Shown piece by piece: positions 21,401 through 32,998 of a stretch of DNA of 64,000 bases (positions are counted from its first letter, which is position 1; each line of letters begins with the position of its first letter). Position numbers and translations under genes: made by a program. The DNA is from Lunularia cruciata (Eukaryota > Streptophyta > Marchantiopsida > Lunulariales > Lunulariaceae): positions 659,303-723,302 of the forward strand of contig OX419759.1 in assembly GCA_948567375.1 (NCBI GenBank), read 5' to 3'. The notes under the pieces were generated by a model. The model did not search any database, was not told where the DNA came from, and saw nothing but the letters and a program-made list of their open reading frames with translations.

Positions 21401-24400
21401 ATGGAGGTTGGTGACCTCCTGTAGTCATCACAGGCTCCATAATTCGGAGAGATATCAAAGGTTGTAGTAGTTTCACCATCTTCTAACCTACGTGTCTCGA
21501 TTTTCAGGGAAAATGGTAACTCTGGTGCACAGATCTTCGCAGTTGATTCAGCTATTGGAGAAAGTAGCTCTTTCTTTGTCTTTGGAATTTCAAGATTAAT
21601 ATCAACCAGCCTCTTGTCATCGTTCTTCGTTTGTGCCAAACACGCGGGTCGCATCGGCTCAGATTCTGCTTCATACTTTTCTTCTTTCAGAACCAGTGAC
21701 ATTGGAAGTTCTTCCAGCTTGCAGTTTACGACAGAGGGAAGTAGCAAGGAACTCTTGTCTTCCATTTCTTTTGCCAATCCACGTCTTTTTTCTTCAAGTT
21801 CTAACAATCGATGCAATCTGTGGCGATCTGCATCCTCCTGTTCTAGCTCTTGCTTTAGTGTAGAATGAAAGGATACCCTGTCTCTTGTTCCAATGTGGGC
21901 AACCTGTTTCTCTTCCTGGAAAAAATGGTATACTTTACTTCAAAACTCACTCTTTGTCCCAGGTAAGGGAACTGCAGATATCGTGATTAAACTGACATCT
22001 CTAGTCAATTCCTTCAGGTGGTGATATCTAAGAAAAAAGTTGCTCGTGCCTGAACATACTTTCTACTGGACATTGGTTGTGGAACTTTTCAGGATAAATC
22101 AGTATCTTAGAGTTCCAATTATCCGGTTCAAAAGAAGGATTATATACCTCAACAATCCCTCTCGATTGCTTTTCCAACACGCTTGCTGCCGCAAGAGCTC
22201 GAACGTCCAATTTCTTACTCTCTTCAGGGTCCGTGCATTCGTCATGGGTATTGTCCAGCTCCATCAACCGCTGCAATTTTTCCTTGTCTGTACTGTTCTT
22301 CTCAAGTTCCTCCTTGAATTTTGAGTGCACCCAGCTTCTCTCCTCTAACAGCCTCTGCAATCTCTCCTCTGCTACCTGATGTTCCCACCCATTATAGACA
22401 TAGGGCTCAACACCATCAGAGAAACGGATAATTCTTTTAAGCTCCAAATTGATCCTGAAAATCATTGGTTAGACTGAATAAGAGCTCTGGGTGATTCGGA
22501 CCAAAGAAAGGAAGGAAGCAATATCATATATCTTTTACCACTTGTTTTCATAAATGTTGAAGAGTAAGTCAAAATGAGGTCATGTATCTACTGGGGAGCG
22601 TACTACATATTAAAGTACAGATATTATGTACAGAAATGAAAATTAGCGGTTCGTAGCCAACCTTCGCAGATGTTTCAAAATAAGACGCTTTGGCCTCAGC
22701 AGCAAGGCGACCCTCTGCTTCAGATATCAGCTTCAAGTGAGTGTCATCACGACCCGTAACAGTATCTGGTCTGGGCTCGGGTGATAGTTTCTTGTTTGTC
22801 TTTCCTCCACCTGCCAGGGATTCTTGAAAGCTCCTCCTCACTTCCTTAAGCTCACGCTCCGTAGCTTCGAGTTTGAACTTTTCAACTTGAAGCAGTTCCT
22901 GTAACCTCAACCTATCGATAACGCCTAGTTCCAGCTCCTCCTTGAACTTAGAACGAAACAAAGCACGCTCATCAAGCAGACCACGAAGTCCATCTTCAGA
23001 AACCTGAGATTAGGTCAAGAAAATTGGTATATCAAGCTGTTTTCTCACAACTGTCATTATATGTTGCAAGCTTCCCAGCCAAACCACATCTCTGCAGGGA
23101 AAAATTTATCACAAAGGAGTTAATAATAGTCTCAGCTTATTTTGGGATCCAAAATAAGACAGTGAGAGATCATCTTTACGCTTACTTTAGTGGAGCTTTC
23201 ATACACTGAAGCCTTCTTTTCTGCAGCTACTCGGGCTACAATCTGTGAGTTCAGATCTCCGTGACGTGGTCCACGCAAGTTTCCACCCGCATTGCTTCTT
23301 ATTTGACACTTCAGATCATCAGTTTCAGGCCCACCTTTTGTCCCTAAACTTGTATTCCAAGCTGCTTCGACAGCCTCTCTAAACCGGTTCTGCGTGGAAC
23401 TCTGTTTAGTTTTGGTTTCAGCCGTCCAAGGTGCATAGAAGGATGTGCTCCAAACGGGATCCTGTACATAATCTGATTTCAGTTTATTTGTACTTATTCT
23501 GTCATTTTCACTTCCATCGAAGATCTCATTTTCACTTCCATCGAAGATCTCCTTCAGAACTGTCTTTCCGTCCAAAAATGGAATCTCGACAACCTCTACA
23601 TGACCATCCAGATCCCTACCCTTGTCTGATGCGCAGTGAAGATATGACTGCCTTACAGCTTCCTGCTCTGTGAAATTTGCTCCATCTCTCCACTCTGACT
23701 TGCCTCGTTCACTGAATGATGGATTTCCTTCATGCACGTACATGCATCTCCTTTCTCCAGCCTGTTAACCAGATTACAGCAGGCGTATCAGTACTCCTTC
23801 CTAAACACTTGCAAAAAGAGAAAAGCGCAGGTATAATTTGTTCAACTCGTTTTAGAGCCGACACAGCTTGTTGGTTTCACGCACAACCATTTTCTCCGGT
23901 TGAAGTATATCTCAGACGCACAAACCTTGTGTCCAAGTTCGATATTCGACTCCAATTCAAAAGGAGTTGGATTCATTTTGTTTTCATCGTCCCTTGGTTC
24001 AGCACGGCAACGGGTTTTGGACGGTTTTCTCTCTTTAGATTCCCAAGCTCGTGCCTCTCTTGCAGCCTGTCTGCGTGAAGCTCGTGTCCCATAGTTCTTT
24101 CTCGCTGCTCTATTTGAGGGACATGCTTCTGTTCTTTGACTTTTGCTTTCTTGTCGAGCACCACAGGACCATTTGCACAAAATGCCTGATACCTTATCCA
24201 AACTGCTAAATGAATTTTTTTCCGCGTTTGTGTTTGTCTCCTCGTATACACTACTACTATAGCTTCTCGCCCCACCATGTGTTCCTTTAGATCGTGGCTG
24301 TGAAGAATGCCTAAAGCATTCCCCGTCCGCTTCTCGGAGTCTCTTTACGTCGTGCTTACCTGATCTTTCCACAGTAAATGGCTTCACAATAAGGTCCTTA

Positions 24401-25650
24401 CCAGTTTTCGGCCCATTTGAACACTTTGCTATCCATGGATCCGCTACAGCTTGAAAAGATCTTTCGGGGGTGGGACGAGTGTCACTGATAGTGCGGGATA
24501 AATTTTCCTCAGGAGCTGAAAATTCGTCAGAAGGAGATCTAGAGGGGCTGCGGCAGCCACCCCTCTCTTCATCCTTTTGCCTATCTTCACTTCTATAGGA
24601 GCTCGCGTAAGAATTTTTCCTGTGATCGTGCGCGTTGAACTCCAACCGTTGCTGTTGTTGGCTATCATCGTCTTTGGACCACGAGTGCTTATTTCCACAG
24701 TCAACAGATCTATGATCAGAGTCATGGGAAGTTAAAGATCCAGAGTCCCTCAATGCTCGTCCTCCTTTCAATCCTTTGTTGTCTTCTCTAAGCTTCTGAC
24801 GTAACCTGCAAGAGGGTTTCCCTAGTTCTTCCTCACTTGAATGGTTCCTGAGCCACAAGACATTCTGTACTAACCTTTGACCTGTTTCAGGATTTCCATG
24901 TGACCGCAGTAATCCTTGACATGAGTTCGGTACAAAGTTTTGAGGGTTCGATCCCGGAAGGTAGGAAGGATTTACAGCAGACCCGTGCAGGCCGAGGATG
25001 GGATAAGTAATATTAGCTGCAGTGGAGGTAGTTGCTTGGGGACTACCCACTCGAATAGTCAGGTCAGCGCTTGTTGCAACCAAATCTGGCTCTGCATAAT
25101 AAGGCGTTGAGCTCGTCTGGGATAAAGGGCTGGTAGGAGACGCTGCGTAGTGGTGATGGTGATGATGCATATGCAGTTCCAACGGCCGAGAAGGATCTCC
25201 TTTTATCGCCTGCACGACAGCAAACTCTCTTTGCATGTGGGAAATGATGAAGGTACTCATCATAAGTTAAAGAAGTTGAAGGGCTGCTTGATTGCATTGC
25301 AGTGTACAAACCTGTTTTGTCTCGTGTCTACAACACCCAATCAACAAATCTAAACTTTTCACGAGTTGTTTCATGTTAGAGAATACAAGCCTCTGTGACT
25401 GACCTATAATGTATCTTCATGCACGCAGGACAAACCAGAACTATTTCGATGTTTCTGGTTTGTCCTGTGAACAGGATTCTGTTTGGAGTGCGTAGACGAC
25501 TCTAAAAGGATCAGTTGCATGGAAGTGTTCGTATGCATTACATTATGTACCTGCTGCCGAAACTGGTGACCGGGAAATTCGCGGGGGCTAAAACCAAGGT
25601 AGTTACAAGCAGCAATCTGAGCCTGGTATGCCAATTCAAGTGAAGGTGGC
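15418..25650 (-). CDS. Very long coiled-coil protein of unknown function (N-terminus incomplete)
   Basis: I do not recognise the family. Exons on the minus strand, in order: 25650-25551, 25209-23926, 23761-23186, 23003-22662, 22375-22148, 21915-20395, 19146-18782, 18190-18088, 17951-17897, 17728-17526, 17155-16808, 16562-16269, 16005-15418. Borders are AG/GT and the phases agree throughout, giving about 2,000 residues and a stop at 15418. The start is missing: the 25650 exon opens with one base of a split codon, so another exon lies upstream. Residues about 50-460 are Ser/Arg/Asp-rich and probably disordered, with a natural HMHHHHHH run. Residues 650-900 hold three repeats built around FKEELE. 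Around residue 1,355 is a Pro/Thr stretch (PPTPPLPTPATSPATPPTPP). The last 400 or so residues form an almost unbroken heptad coiled coil ending FPDEYDSTFS. A cytoskeletal or scaffold role is possible but only a guess. The 18190 exon was chosen by phase and is the least certain. An extra exon near 19.8-20.0 kb cannot be excluded. Confidence 0.75.
21780..23003 (-). repeat. Three exon-bounded copies of a helical module in the coiled-coil gene
   Basis: Three successive exons (starting 23003, 22375 and 21915) each open, in phase 0, with the same module. Cores are LLDERALFRSKFKEELELG, LLEERSWVHSKFKEELEKN and TRDRVSFHSTLKQELEQED, each followed by D-x3-L-x2-L(L/M)-x-(V/L)(E/D). The preceding exon ends are alike in the first two cases: RVAAEKKASVYESSTK and RLAAEAKASYFETSAK. 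The third is weaker (RALAAASVLEKQSRGIVE). This pattern points to duplication of an exon unit. Confidence 0.75.
23504..23551 (-). repeat. 24-bp perfect tandem duplication inside an exon
   Basis: The unit CATTTTCACTTCCATCGAAG plus ATCT occurs twice head-to-tail. It keeps the frame and encodes EIFDGSEN twice in the coiled-coil protein. Identity of the two units suggests a recent slippage event or an assembly artefact. Confidence 0.85.
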
Positions 25651-28600
25651 CTGCACGAATGCACCTCGCGTTTGGCAAAGCGGGTTGGTCAATTTCGGAG
25701 GTTCGTGGCCAATGCAGAAGGACGATAGACTTCAATTCCGAAGTCTTATTTTCTCAAGGTCATAAACTATATAGTAGGTAGCTGAGAAGGAAGGAAAACC
25801 TGTCTCTCAAACTCTTTATGGAATTCAACTTGAACGTAAGATAACTCTCAATGAGGGTAAGGCATCTTGATTAACCTGGGCATATGGGCTTCGAGTTGAG
25901 TTTGCCCGTCAGATATCAACCGGCTCTTGGGCCAACGATGAACTCGTGAGTGAATAGGAGTGTAGCGTTTCAGCTTAGACCTGCTGGATGCGATGCTGTC
26001 TGGAGTCGAACCCATTACTAGTCACTTCGAAAGTCTGAGCTCTTGGTCAGGTTCAGACTTGCTAAGGACCCCAACACCAGGGTCCCTGAAATCGTAATCA
26101 TGCAAGACCGAAGAATCTAAAGGCTCATCTCCCTGATAAAAGCTTGTGAGCACAGAACTAACACGCGTAAAGGAGGCCGCAGATTTCTCGTCCGCAGAGT
26201 AGTATTATTGAGCAGTTGTGCAAACTTCCAAGTGCCTGAAACCCCACGAAGGCAACAATATGAAAATTTTAAGACTACTATAGCTTTCGAGCCATGTTAC
26301 TACAGGATGGTTGGAAAAACTAACGCTGTTAATGCTTTAAAATGTGACGTTAGGGACTTGTTTCAAAGGGAAGAAGTAACAAACTTTCAATTTCAAGTAG
26401 CTGGCTCTAGCCTGTAAGCACTTTGGCCAGGAAGCAAGTCTGCGCACAGACGTTGAACTTTCATGGCCATTAGATCTATCGTCCGCAACTTTGTTTCAGC
26501 CATAAAACTTCAATTGTGAAAACTGCGAACTAACGCTCGGCCAAGGGAACCGGTACAGCGCAAGCGAAAAGCTGTTTTTCGCATCGGACGCAACACAGCG
26601 CGCGTGGACGCGCAATTTACCTTTCTACCGTGAGATGACGTGGAGGCGTCATAACAGAAAGTACCAATTCTCTCGCACCTGAAGTCTTGGTACATCGTCA
26701 GTGACAACATAATCTACAAGCTAGAGTGAAACGACACGAGCATATAAAGATCACGTTTCTGGGGATTTTGTCCACATACGAGCCTGATTCAATGCTCTGC
26801 ATGGGAACTAGACTGAGTGCTTCCATCTCTGTTTCAAGTTCCAGAATTGGGTTGATTAGTGGAAGTATAATCAAACGATTTTACTATCCTTCTACGTAGG
26901 TGGTCTTGCTCAATTGTCATTCTTGGCATCCTCGTTTCATTATCGACCTTAACTGAGACCGAAGATTTATCAAACAGATGACCTAAGACAGTTCGAACCG
27001 CGGATATCGAAGTCCGAATTGCAAAACCCTGATCGAAATAGCTGACTGACTGGTGTGCCAACTACAATACGAAGCCATTTTGTCTTCCTTTTCCTTCTAA
27101 GATAAAAACTGTCCTTACGGAACCACTCGCGCCTCCTGTATGTCCGGCGGGGCATGTGCAGTAAGCAGCAAAAGACAAACCAAGTCTCTGTTTCTTGTCT
27201 GAAGTATATCTCCGGACTAGTGTCCACAATAAAATAGTTGTCGTTAAAATGGAGTCCAGAACACTAACATCGTACAGGAAAGAATAGATGAAAAGAGCTG
27301 TCTCACCACTCGTTCCGCACAAGCAGCAACCAATCATTAAATGGGCGTCATATGCAACGAAAGTGAAATGTGGTGATGCTCCTAGGAGAAAGTCAAAACC
27401 TTTCCGCCAAAGGGTTGTCCACATGCTGCCAAAATGAAGTATGGACAACAAAAGGAATATGAGCGCGGAACAAAAATCAGCATCAACATACCAAGACCTT
27501 CTAACTCAGTATCTGTCCTCATCGGCTGATTCCCCTCGTTTATTTCCATGCAATAAGGGCTGCTTGTTTACAGAAACTACAGGACACGGACATGCATGCC
27601 CTGAACGCTAGGTGGTCATCGAATGCGAAAATAGAGACCTCGCAAACACCGTCTGAAAGATGAAAGGTGATCGAGTGATGCAATCGCGTCCATCAGCTGA
27701 CTGAGACACTAAATAACGTGGCAATCATAGAGTGAACATATTTCCATCGGTATTTGAGTTTCTAGATATCTTTGCAGCAAAATGCCCAACCTTGTCAACT
27801 CAATACGGGTAAAGAGTGAACGAATTCAGTAAATTCAAGTACCAGATTTGTAGAACCGGCAGCTGGAAACTCGTGGTAGTGGATGTATCCACTTAAGGGC
27901 CAAGAATTGCAGAACGATGGATCAGAAGTCAGTTCACATCAGATGTTAACACTCGGATTCACGACCCCGATGTAAAACTTGCGCGAGGGACACTGCGTAA
28001 GCCCTTGAACTTAGACAAAAATCTTTAGAAAGGAAGAGCTAGTGGCGGTAGAGACGATGAATTCGAAGTTGACGAGGCATAAGAAGCAGTTCACTGACTT
28101 ACCAGGATATGATCATGAAGTTTGCAGGTGAGAACTCTCCGCGAATGCTTAATACTCATGAACGGTTCGAACTGAGGACTTCCACTAGGACAACGATCCC
28201 AGTCATATAACAGTCGCTTGACGCAGAGCGGTGTAGAAGGTAGCTGACCTGGTCACGGAACAGAACGGAGCTTATGGATGAGACACCCGTCTTGACATCG
28301 GAAAGGGCGGCGTGTGCATGGGAGTCGTTGCAAGACTCATAGGTGAAGTGGTTTCAGGTGGGATAATAGCGCCTGAGTGAAGCGGACAAGTCGGATGGGA
28401 CCCCAAATAAACCCACTGGAGGACGGTATTTGGTGATGCTTCCCATGATTAGACTGCGGTAGCAGGATGGTTGGACGCGACGGTTGCTCGGCACTACTGC
28501 ACTCTTCGCCTGACCGAACCCCACAATTATTGATAATTGTACGCTTTTCAAATTGAAGAATCAATGCCATATTTACGGGAAGAGGGTCGACCGGAGGTTT
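25651..28600. other. Presumed 5' region of the coiled-coil gene
   Basis: The missing first exon or exons and the promoter of the coiled-coil gene should lie here. Several minus-strand open frames (for example 26.97-27.45 and 28.34-28.57 kb) show no recognisable domain, and none could be joined with confidence to the exon beginning at 25650. Base composition is like the genic regions. Confidence 0.4.
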
Positions 28601-29373
28601 TCCATGAACTTTTATGCTGATTATTTAATTTTTAGTTCCTGATAAACGTAATAATATGTATTTGGAAGAGGTCATGCTTTTGAATTAGAAATGCGAGCTA
28701 GTCACATGATTATATATGGAGCATGATCTATCGACATGTTTTTGATTTTCTCATTAAAATTTTACTTCAAATTGATTAGTGATCTCCTTTTTCCATTAAA
28801 TTTTTTATAGAAAACAGGAGGGGCGATTGTTCTTACCGCTCAATTTTGAATGAAACTAATACCATAGATTTACGTAATAGACATCACATTAGAAAAAAAT
28901 AATTATTTATGAAGATAAAGCCTACCAAACTAGTTGTCAAACATGAACACCAATCCTCTTATACCTTTCAATAAATCATAAATTCCAAGGTATAAGCTAT
29001 TATAAATGGATTACATTTGAATAATATATCAGCGTATAGTTAAGTGACATTTTCAAGACAATCGAAAAGTCTTTTGTATCGGTTACTTTTCAATAAACAT
29101 TACAAGAGAAGCATTCTTTTAGAAACTTGTTATTAGAACTACTCTTTTGGAAACTTTAAGACTTTGAAGTATTTGGAGACGATGCTTTCCCATCTAAAGA
29201 GATGAAAATTACTTTTAAAGGCATTGCGCATTGTACTTTTATAAAGAACAGAACATATAACAACCGATTATATAGCATTGCCTCTTATTAATTTGAAGAA
29301 AATTGTGAATTTAAAAATTGTGTATTGTTTATAATCACAATAAATCATCTCTCAAGGTGAGTTGTCAATATAA
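28601..29373. other. AT-rich flank, nothing recognised
   Basis: Composition changes to AT-rich at about 28.6 kb, marking entry into the repeat block. No gene or repeat family is recognised before the Mutator-like element. Confidence 0.4.
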
Positions 29374-29382
29374 TATATTGAA

Positions 29383-29922
29383 GGGAAATTTACACAAATA
29401 CCCTCAACAAGTTGTGAAATTGCAAAATTACTCCTCACAAACAATTAATTACAAAAATACCCTTTCTGGGTTGGCGATCAGCCGGGCATGTCAAGTCCTT
29501 GGCACTTTTTAGTTTTTGGTTCCATAGGAGGGGACATTTTGGTTCTAACATGCTATCACATATGATTTTGGCACACTCTAGAGATTTCTTCTCACTTATC
29601 GGAGTGGTCCTTCATTATTTTACAATTTCATGTAGCATGTAACTATATGAGTTCACATCTTCATTATTTTACAATTTCATATAGCATGTAGCTATGTGAG
29701 TTCACATCTGTCTTGTCTTTGTCAAAAATTAAAAATCCATAGGTTTTGTTTTATGCAATGTCATAATGCTCAATTGCATACTTACCAAAATTCTTACAAG
29801 TGTCAATTTTGTGTGAAGAAGTTATGTTTCTCCATGGAGAGGAGAATGTGTAACTTTTGTAGTTGAGGCTTTCCAAGCATCAATGATGACAGACTGAGCT
29901 GTCAGTCAATGTGTACTCAATT
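29383..29922 (+). repeat. Left terminal inverted repeat of the MULE
   Basis: Aligned by eye to the reverse complement of 32448-32989. Shared blocks include the tip, ATTAATTACAAAAATACC, GGCACTT...GTTTTTTGG, a CAATTTCATATAGCATG box, CTCAATTGCATACTTACCAA and TTTCCAAGCATC. It carries an internal 49-bp tandem duplication (29610-29707) that the right arm lacks. Confidence 0.85.
29610..29707 (+). repeat. 49-bp tandem duplication within the left MULE arm
   Basis: Two units (29610-29658 and 29659-29707) differ at only a few bases. Each contains CTTCATTATTTTACAATTTC and ends GTTCACAT. The corresponding place in the right arm has a single unit. Confidence 0.85.
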
Positions 29923-30894
29923 CTCACAAAAAATTTCCAATTGACCATGTAATCAGGATTCCCTCAATCGGATATCATGTGTGAGAGCTTTAGATTGCAA
30001 GGTTCTTAGAAGAAGGTTTTGTTTGGGTTTTATTGAGCCCAAGACAAAGAGAGACATAAGATTTTTTGGATTCACTGTCATGATAGATGGTAATGTGATC
30101 ATATTTTGAGTTGGTAGACCATACACTATAGCATTTTCCTTGTTCTCTTGACTTCAACATGAGAAATGACTTGCATACAGGTGCACATTATCAAGATGTA
30201 AGACTCTGTTGTGAAGCTATAGCAGTCTTGTCAAAGTTCCACAAGGAACCTCAAAACTTCTCAGAAACATGAAATCCTAGATTTTATGTATTGCATCACT
30301 ACCTATAAATTCAATAGCATCCCATTGCATGCAAGGTGTCCTATCTCTTGAATGCCTTTGTTCTCTCCTCAAATCTTAAATCTTCGAACAAATCAATGTA
30401 GGTTGTATCTCCACAACTCAATCAAGAACCATGTGACATGAGACTTATAGTCAGAAACTTATACACTCTCCAATTATAAGTAGATCATATCTAGGTGGGA
30501 CTTGGGTAGTTTTCATATACATTTAAACCAAATTGTTGTATAGGTAACATTGAGTTTAGCTGATTGTAAATGCTTTTCAAGTTCAAAGTTTTTGCTCTTC
30601 CCATGGAATTTAGCAACTAGGAGGTAAAAGCTATGTTTTCTACAATTCAATTCTCTTGAAAGATCCTTCAATTGGCTGTATTTAGTTTGAGTTAAGACTA
30701 CAATCTAACTTATTTAATTTGTGGATATTTGTGAATGCAATCTTGATCTTGAGAACAACTTTAATTATAGGTTTCTTCATGTTTTAAGTACAAGAGTAGA
30801 TATATTGAAGATGTGAGGTAAAAGAAAGATTTTGAATCACCAAGCAAAGGGAATCTCCAACTCATTGAAGCATACTTTGAATGAATTAAATACT

Positions 30895-31476
30895 AAATTG
30901 CTCATCCTAAACCTTGAACAACCAAATGTAAGCCTTGTGCAAAGCACAAGATATGACAATGCATAAGATTTAAAAGTAGAGTTACAATGTTGTTCAATCA
31001 ATGGATATTTTGAGCTAAAGGTATTAGTCATTTAGAGGCAAAATACATACGATTCATTGCATATGATCTTCAAGACACAGTCATGCATTTTTAGTCTTAT
31101 TTGCAGATTATTGAGTCCAATAAAACATCTTGTAGATGATCTTCAACACATGCATATGCAATTTTTGTCTTGTTTCCAGCTTATCAAATTGCTTATCCTA
31201 AACCTTGAACAACCAAATGTAAGCCTTGTGCAAAGCACAAGATGCGACAGTGCATAAGATTTAAAAGTAGAGTTACAATGCTATGCAACCAATGGATATT
31301 TTGAGCTAAAGGTATAGTCATATGGAGGCAAAATACATACAATTCATTGCATATGATCTTCAAGACATGGTCATACATTTTTAATCTTATTTTCAACTTA
31401 TTGAGTCAAATAAATTTTTTTTAATGATCTTTATAACATGCTTATGTATTTATTGTCTTGTTTATAGCTTATAAAG
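30895..31476 (+). repeat. Two tandem 291-bp units inside the MULE
   Basis: The second unit starts at 31186. Long shared stretches begin with CCTAAACCTTGAACAACC and include AAGCCTTGTGCAAAGCACAA and TGGATATTTTGAGCTAAAGG. Both end with a TTGTCTTGTTT...AGCTTAT segment. No coding potential is recognised. Confidence 0.85.
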
Positions 31477-31539
31477 TCCAAAAAAACATGCTGCAAAATA
31501 TGTTGCACTTCCAACAATTGCCATTGGAAACTTTATGCC

Positions 31540-32370
31540 ATAGTTGTGCGCAATTCAATTGCATTCACAATCCGGACTATCCATGATGTTCACACATATG
31601 GAGGTAAAAACCACCTTAGAAACCACTAAGCCAACGCAACTTGGGTTGCATAAGATATTTTCCATAAGCTTTATGACACACCAAGCTACAAGCCAAAGGA
31701 AATTCAATGTGACATTCAGTGTGAACAAAACTTTCTTCTGCCCTATCATCATATATGGCACAAAAAAAGAGGCGGCCCTTGCTACAATCCATGGTTCATA
31801 TGAGGAGAGATATGTCCACCTACCTCAATAATATATCCAACTATTATAACCAAACCATAACAACATTGCATTGATAGAGGCCACTAATATCAATTGCTTC
31901 ATTGCTTTTCCTTTGCATACTTTGTGTAAATTTTTGGATTCCTCACTGCCTGCCAACCATTCTTAGGTATTGATAAAACACACCTAAAGAGAAAATACCT
32001 TAGGATACTACTTTGTGCCACCGGTAGAAGGGCAACTTTTCTTTGTTGCCTTTACAATTGTTGATGTTGAAAATGACACAAATTAGGATTGGTTTTTCAA
32101 GAAATTTTTTCAGTGGTTTTTAGAAGCATTGATTGATGGAGCATGCCTTCAAAAATCTCATTCTTATCAAACTGCTAAAAGGGATTGATTTGGGCTGTTG
32201 GAGCAAATTTGGGCACCAATTCCATAGCCCTTGCATGCACCATCTTAGTGAAAATTTTCTTTTGCATCTTCAAAAACTTGGAACTTGTCTCATTTCTTTT
32301 GAAGTGTGCTTTTACATTGGTAAGCTTTACTACATTACTTACAGTTCTTTCTCTTGCTTCAATTAATTTT
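31540..32370 (+). pseudogene. Mutator transposase relic
   Basis: Several plus-strand frames keep the landmarks of the MULE transposase in the right order. KKEAALATIHGSYEERYVHLP corresponds to the helix before the catalytic core. A THLK-like piece sits at the first catalytic Asp region. FVAFTIVDVENDTN followed by DWFFKKFFQWF matches the conserved P-x-A-x-A-x-V-x-x-E-N...W-x-W/F-F-L block. KLLKGI and then CMHHLSENFLLH match the D-R-x-x-G-(L/I) and C-x-x-H-L-x-x-N-F motifs. In-frame stops (for example inside the VENDTN-DWFF block, at about 32,085) and frame changes make it non-functional. Confidence 0.75.
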
Positions 32371-32447
32371 TATTGAACTCTTAGAAAACCCAAAACTTGT
32401 CTCACTTCTCTGGAAGTGTCTTTTGCATTGATAAGCTTTACTTCAAA

Positions 32448-32989
32448 ATTGAGTGAACATTGACCAATATCTCACTCTATCATTTGGGATGCTTGGAAAC
32501 CCTAACTACAATAGTTGCATATTCTCCACTCCATCAAAAAACAAAATTCCTTCACAAAAAATTGACACTTGTTTGAATTGGTAAGTATGCAATTGAGTCA
32601 CTTCAACCAATTGTAATAGCGCTCTATAGAATATTATGACATTGACATAAAACTAACCTACAAATTTCAACTTTTTGATTGAGGAAAGATAGGTATGAAC
32701 TCTTAGAGATGCATGCTATATGAAATTGTTAAATAAAAAGAACCACTTGGATAAGCAAGAAGAAATTTCTTGAATTGGGACAAAATAATATGTGATAAGA
32801 TGTGGGAACCAAAAAGTCCCCTCTCGCAAAACCAAAACCCAAAAAACTGTCAAGTGCCCAACATGGCATGGCCCGGCCTGACCTTCTATCCATGACCCCG
32901 AAACCAACCAATGGTATTTTTGTAATTAATATTTGTAAGGGGTACTTTTGCAATTTCACAACTTGTTGGGTTATTTGTGTAAATTTCCC
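32448..32989 (-). repeat. Right terminal inverted repeat of the MULE
   Basis: The reverse complement matches 29383-29922 with moderate divergence and small insertions. It ends at TTTCCC, directly followed by the 9-bp target duplication. Confidence 0.85.
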
Positions 32990-32998
32990 TATATTTAA

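Larger units (their letters stand above)
29374..32998 (+). mobile_element. Mutator-like DNA transposon (MULE) with long terminal inverted repeats
   Basis: Both ends start GGGAAATTTACACAAATA and run inward as inverted repeats of about 540 bp. The element spans 29383-32989 (3,607 bp). Immediately outside are TATATTGAA (29374-29382) and TATATTTAA (32990-32998), a 9-bp target duplication with one mismatch, the length typical of Mutator. Inside, the plus strand keeps a broken MULE transposase (about 31.54-32.37 kb). Divergence between the arms and loss of the open frame make this an old, non-autonomous copy. Between left arm and transposase relic lie a 291-bp tandem duplication and unassigned sequence. 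Confidence 0.87.

Noticed and set aside
25404-25664. Translation start of the coiled-coil gene at 25664
   Set aside because: That codon is GTG, not ATG, and a good 3' splice site (GTGCAG) lies right after it. An upstream exon is more likely.
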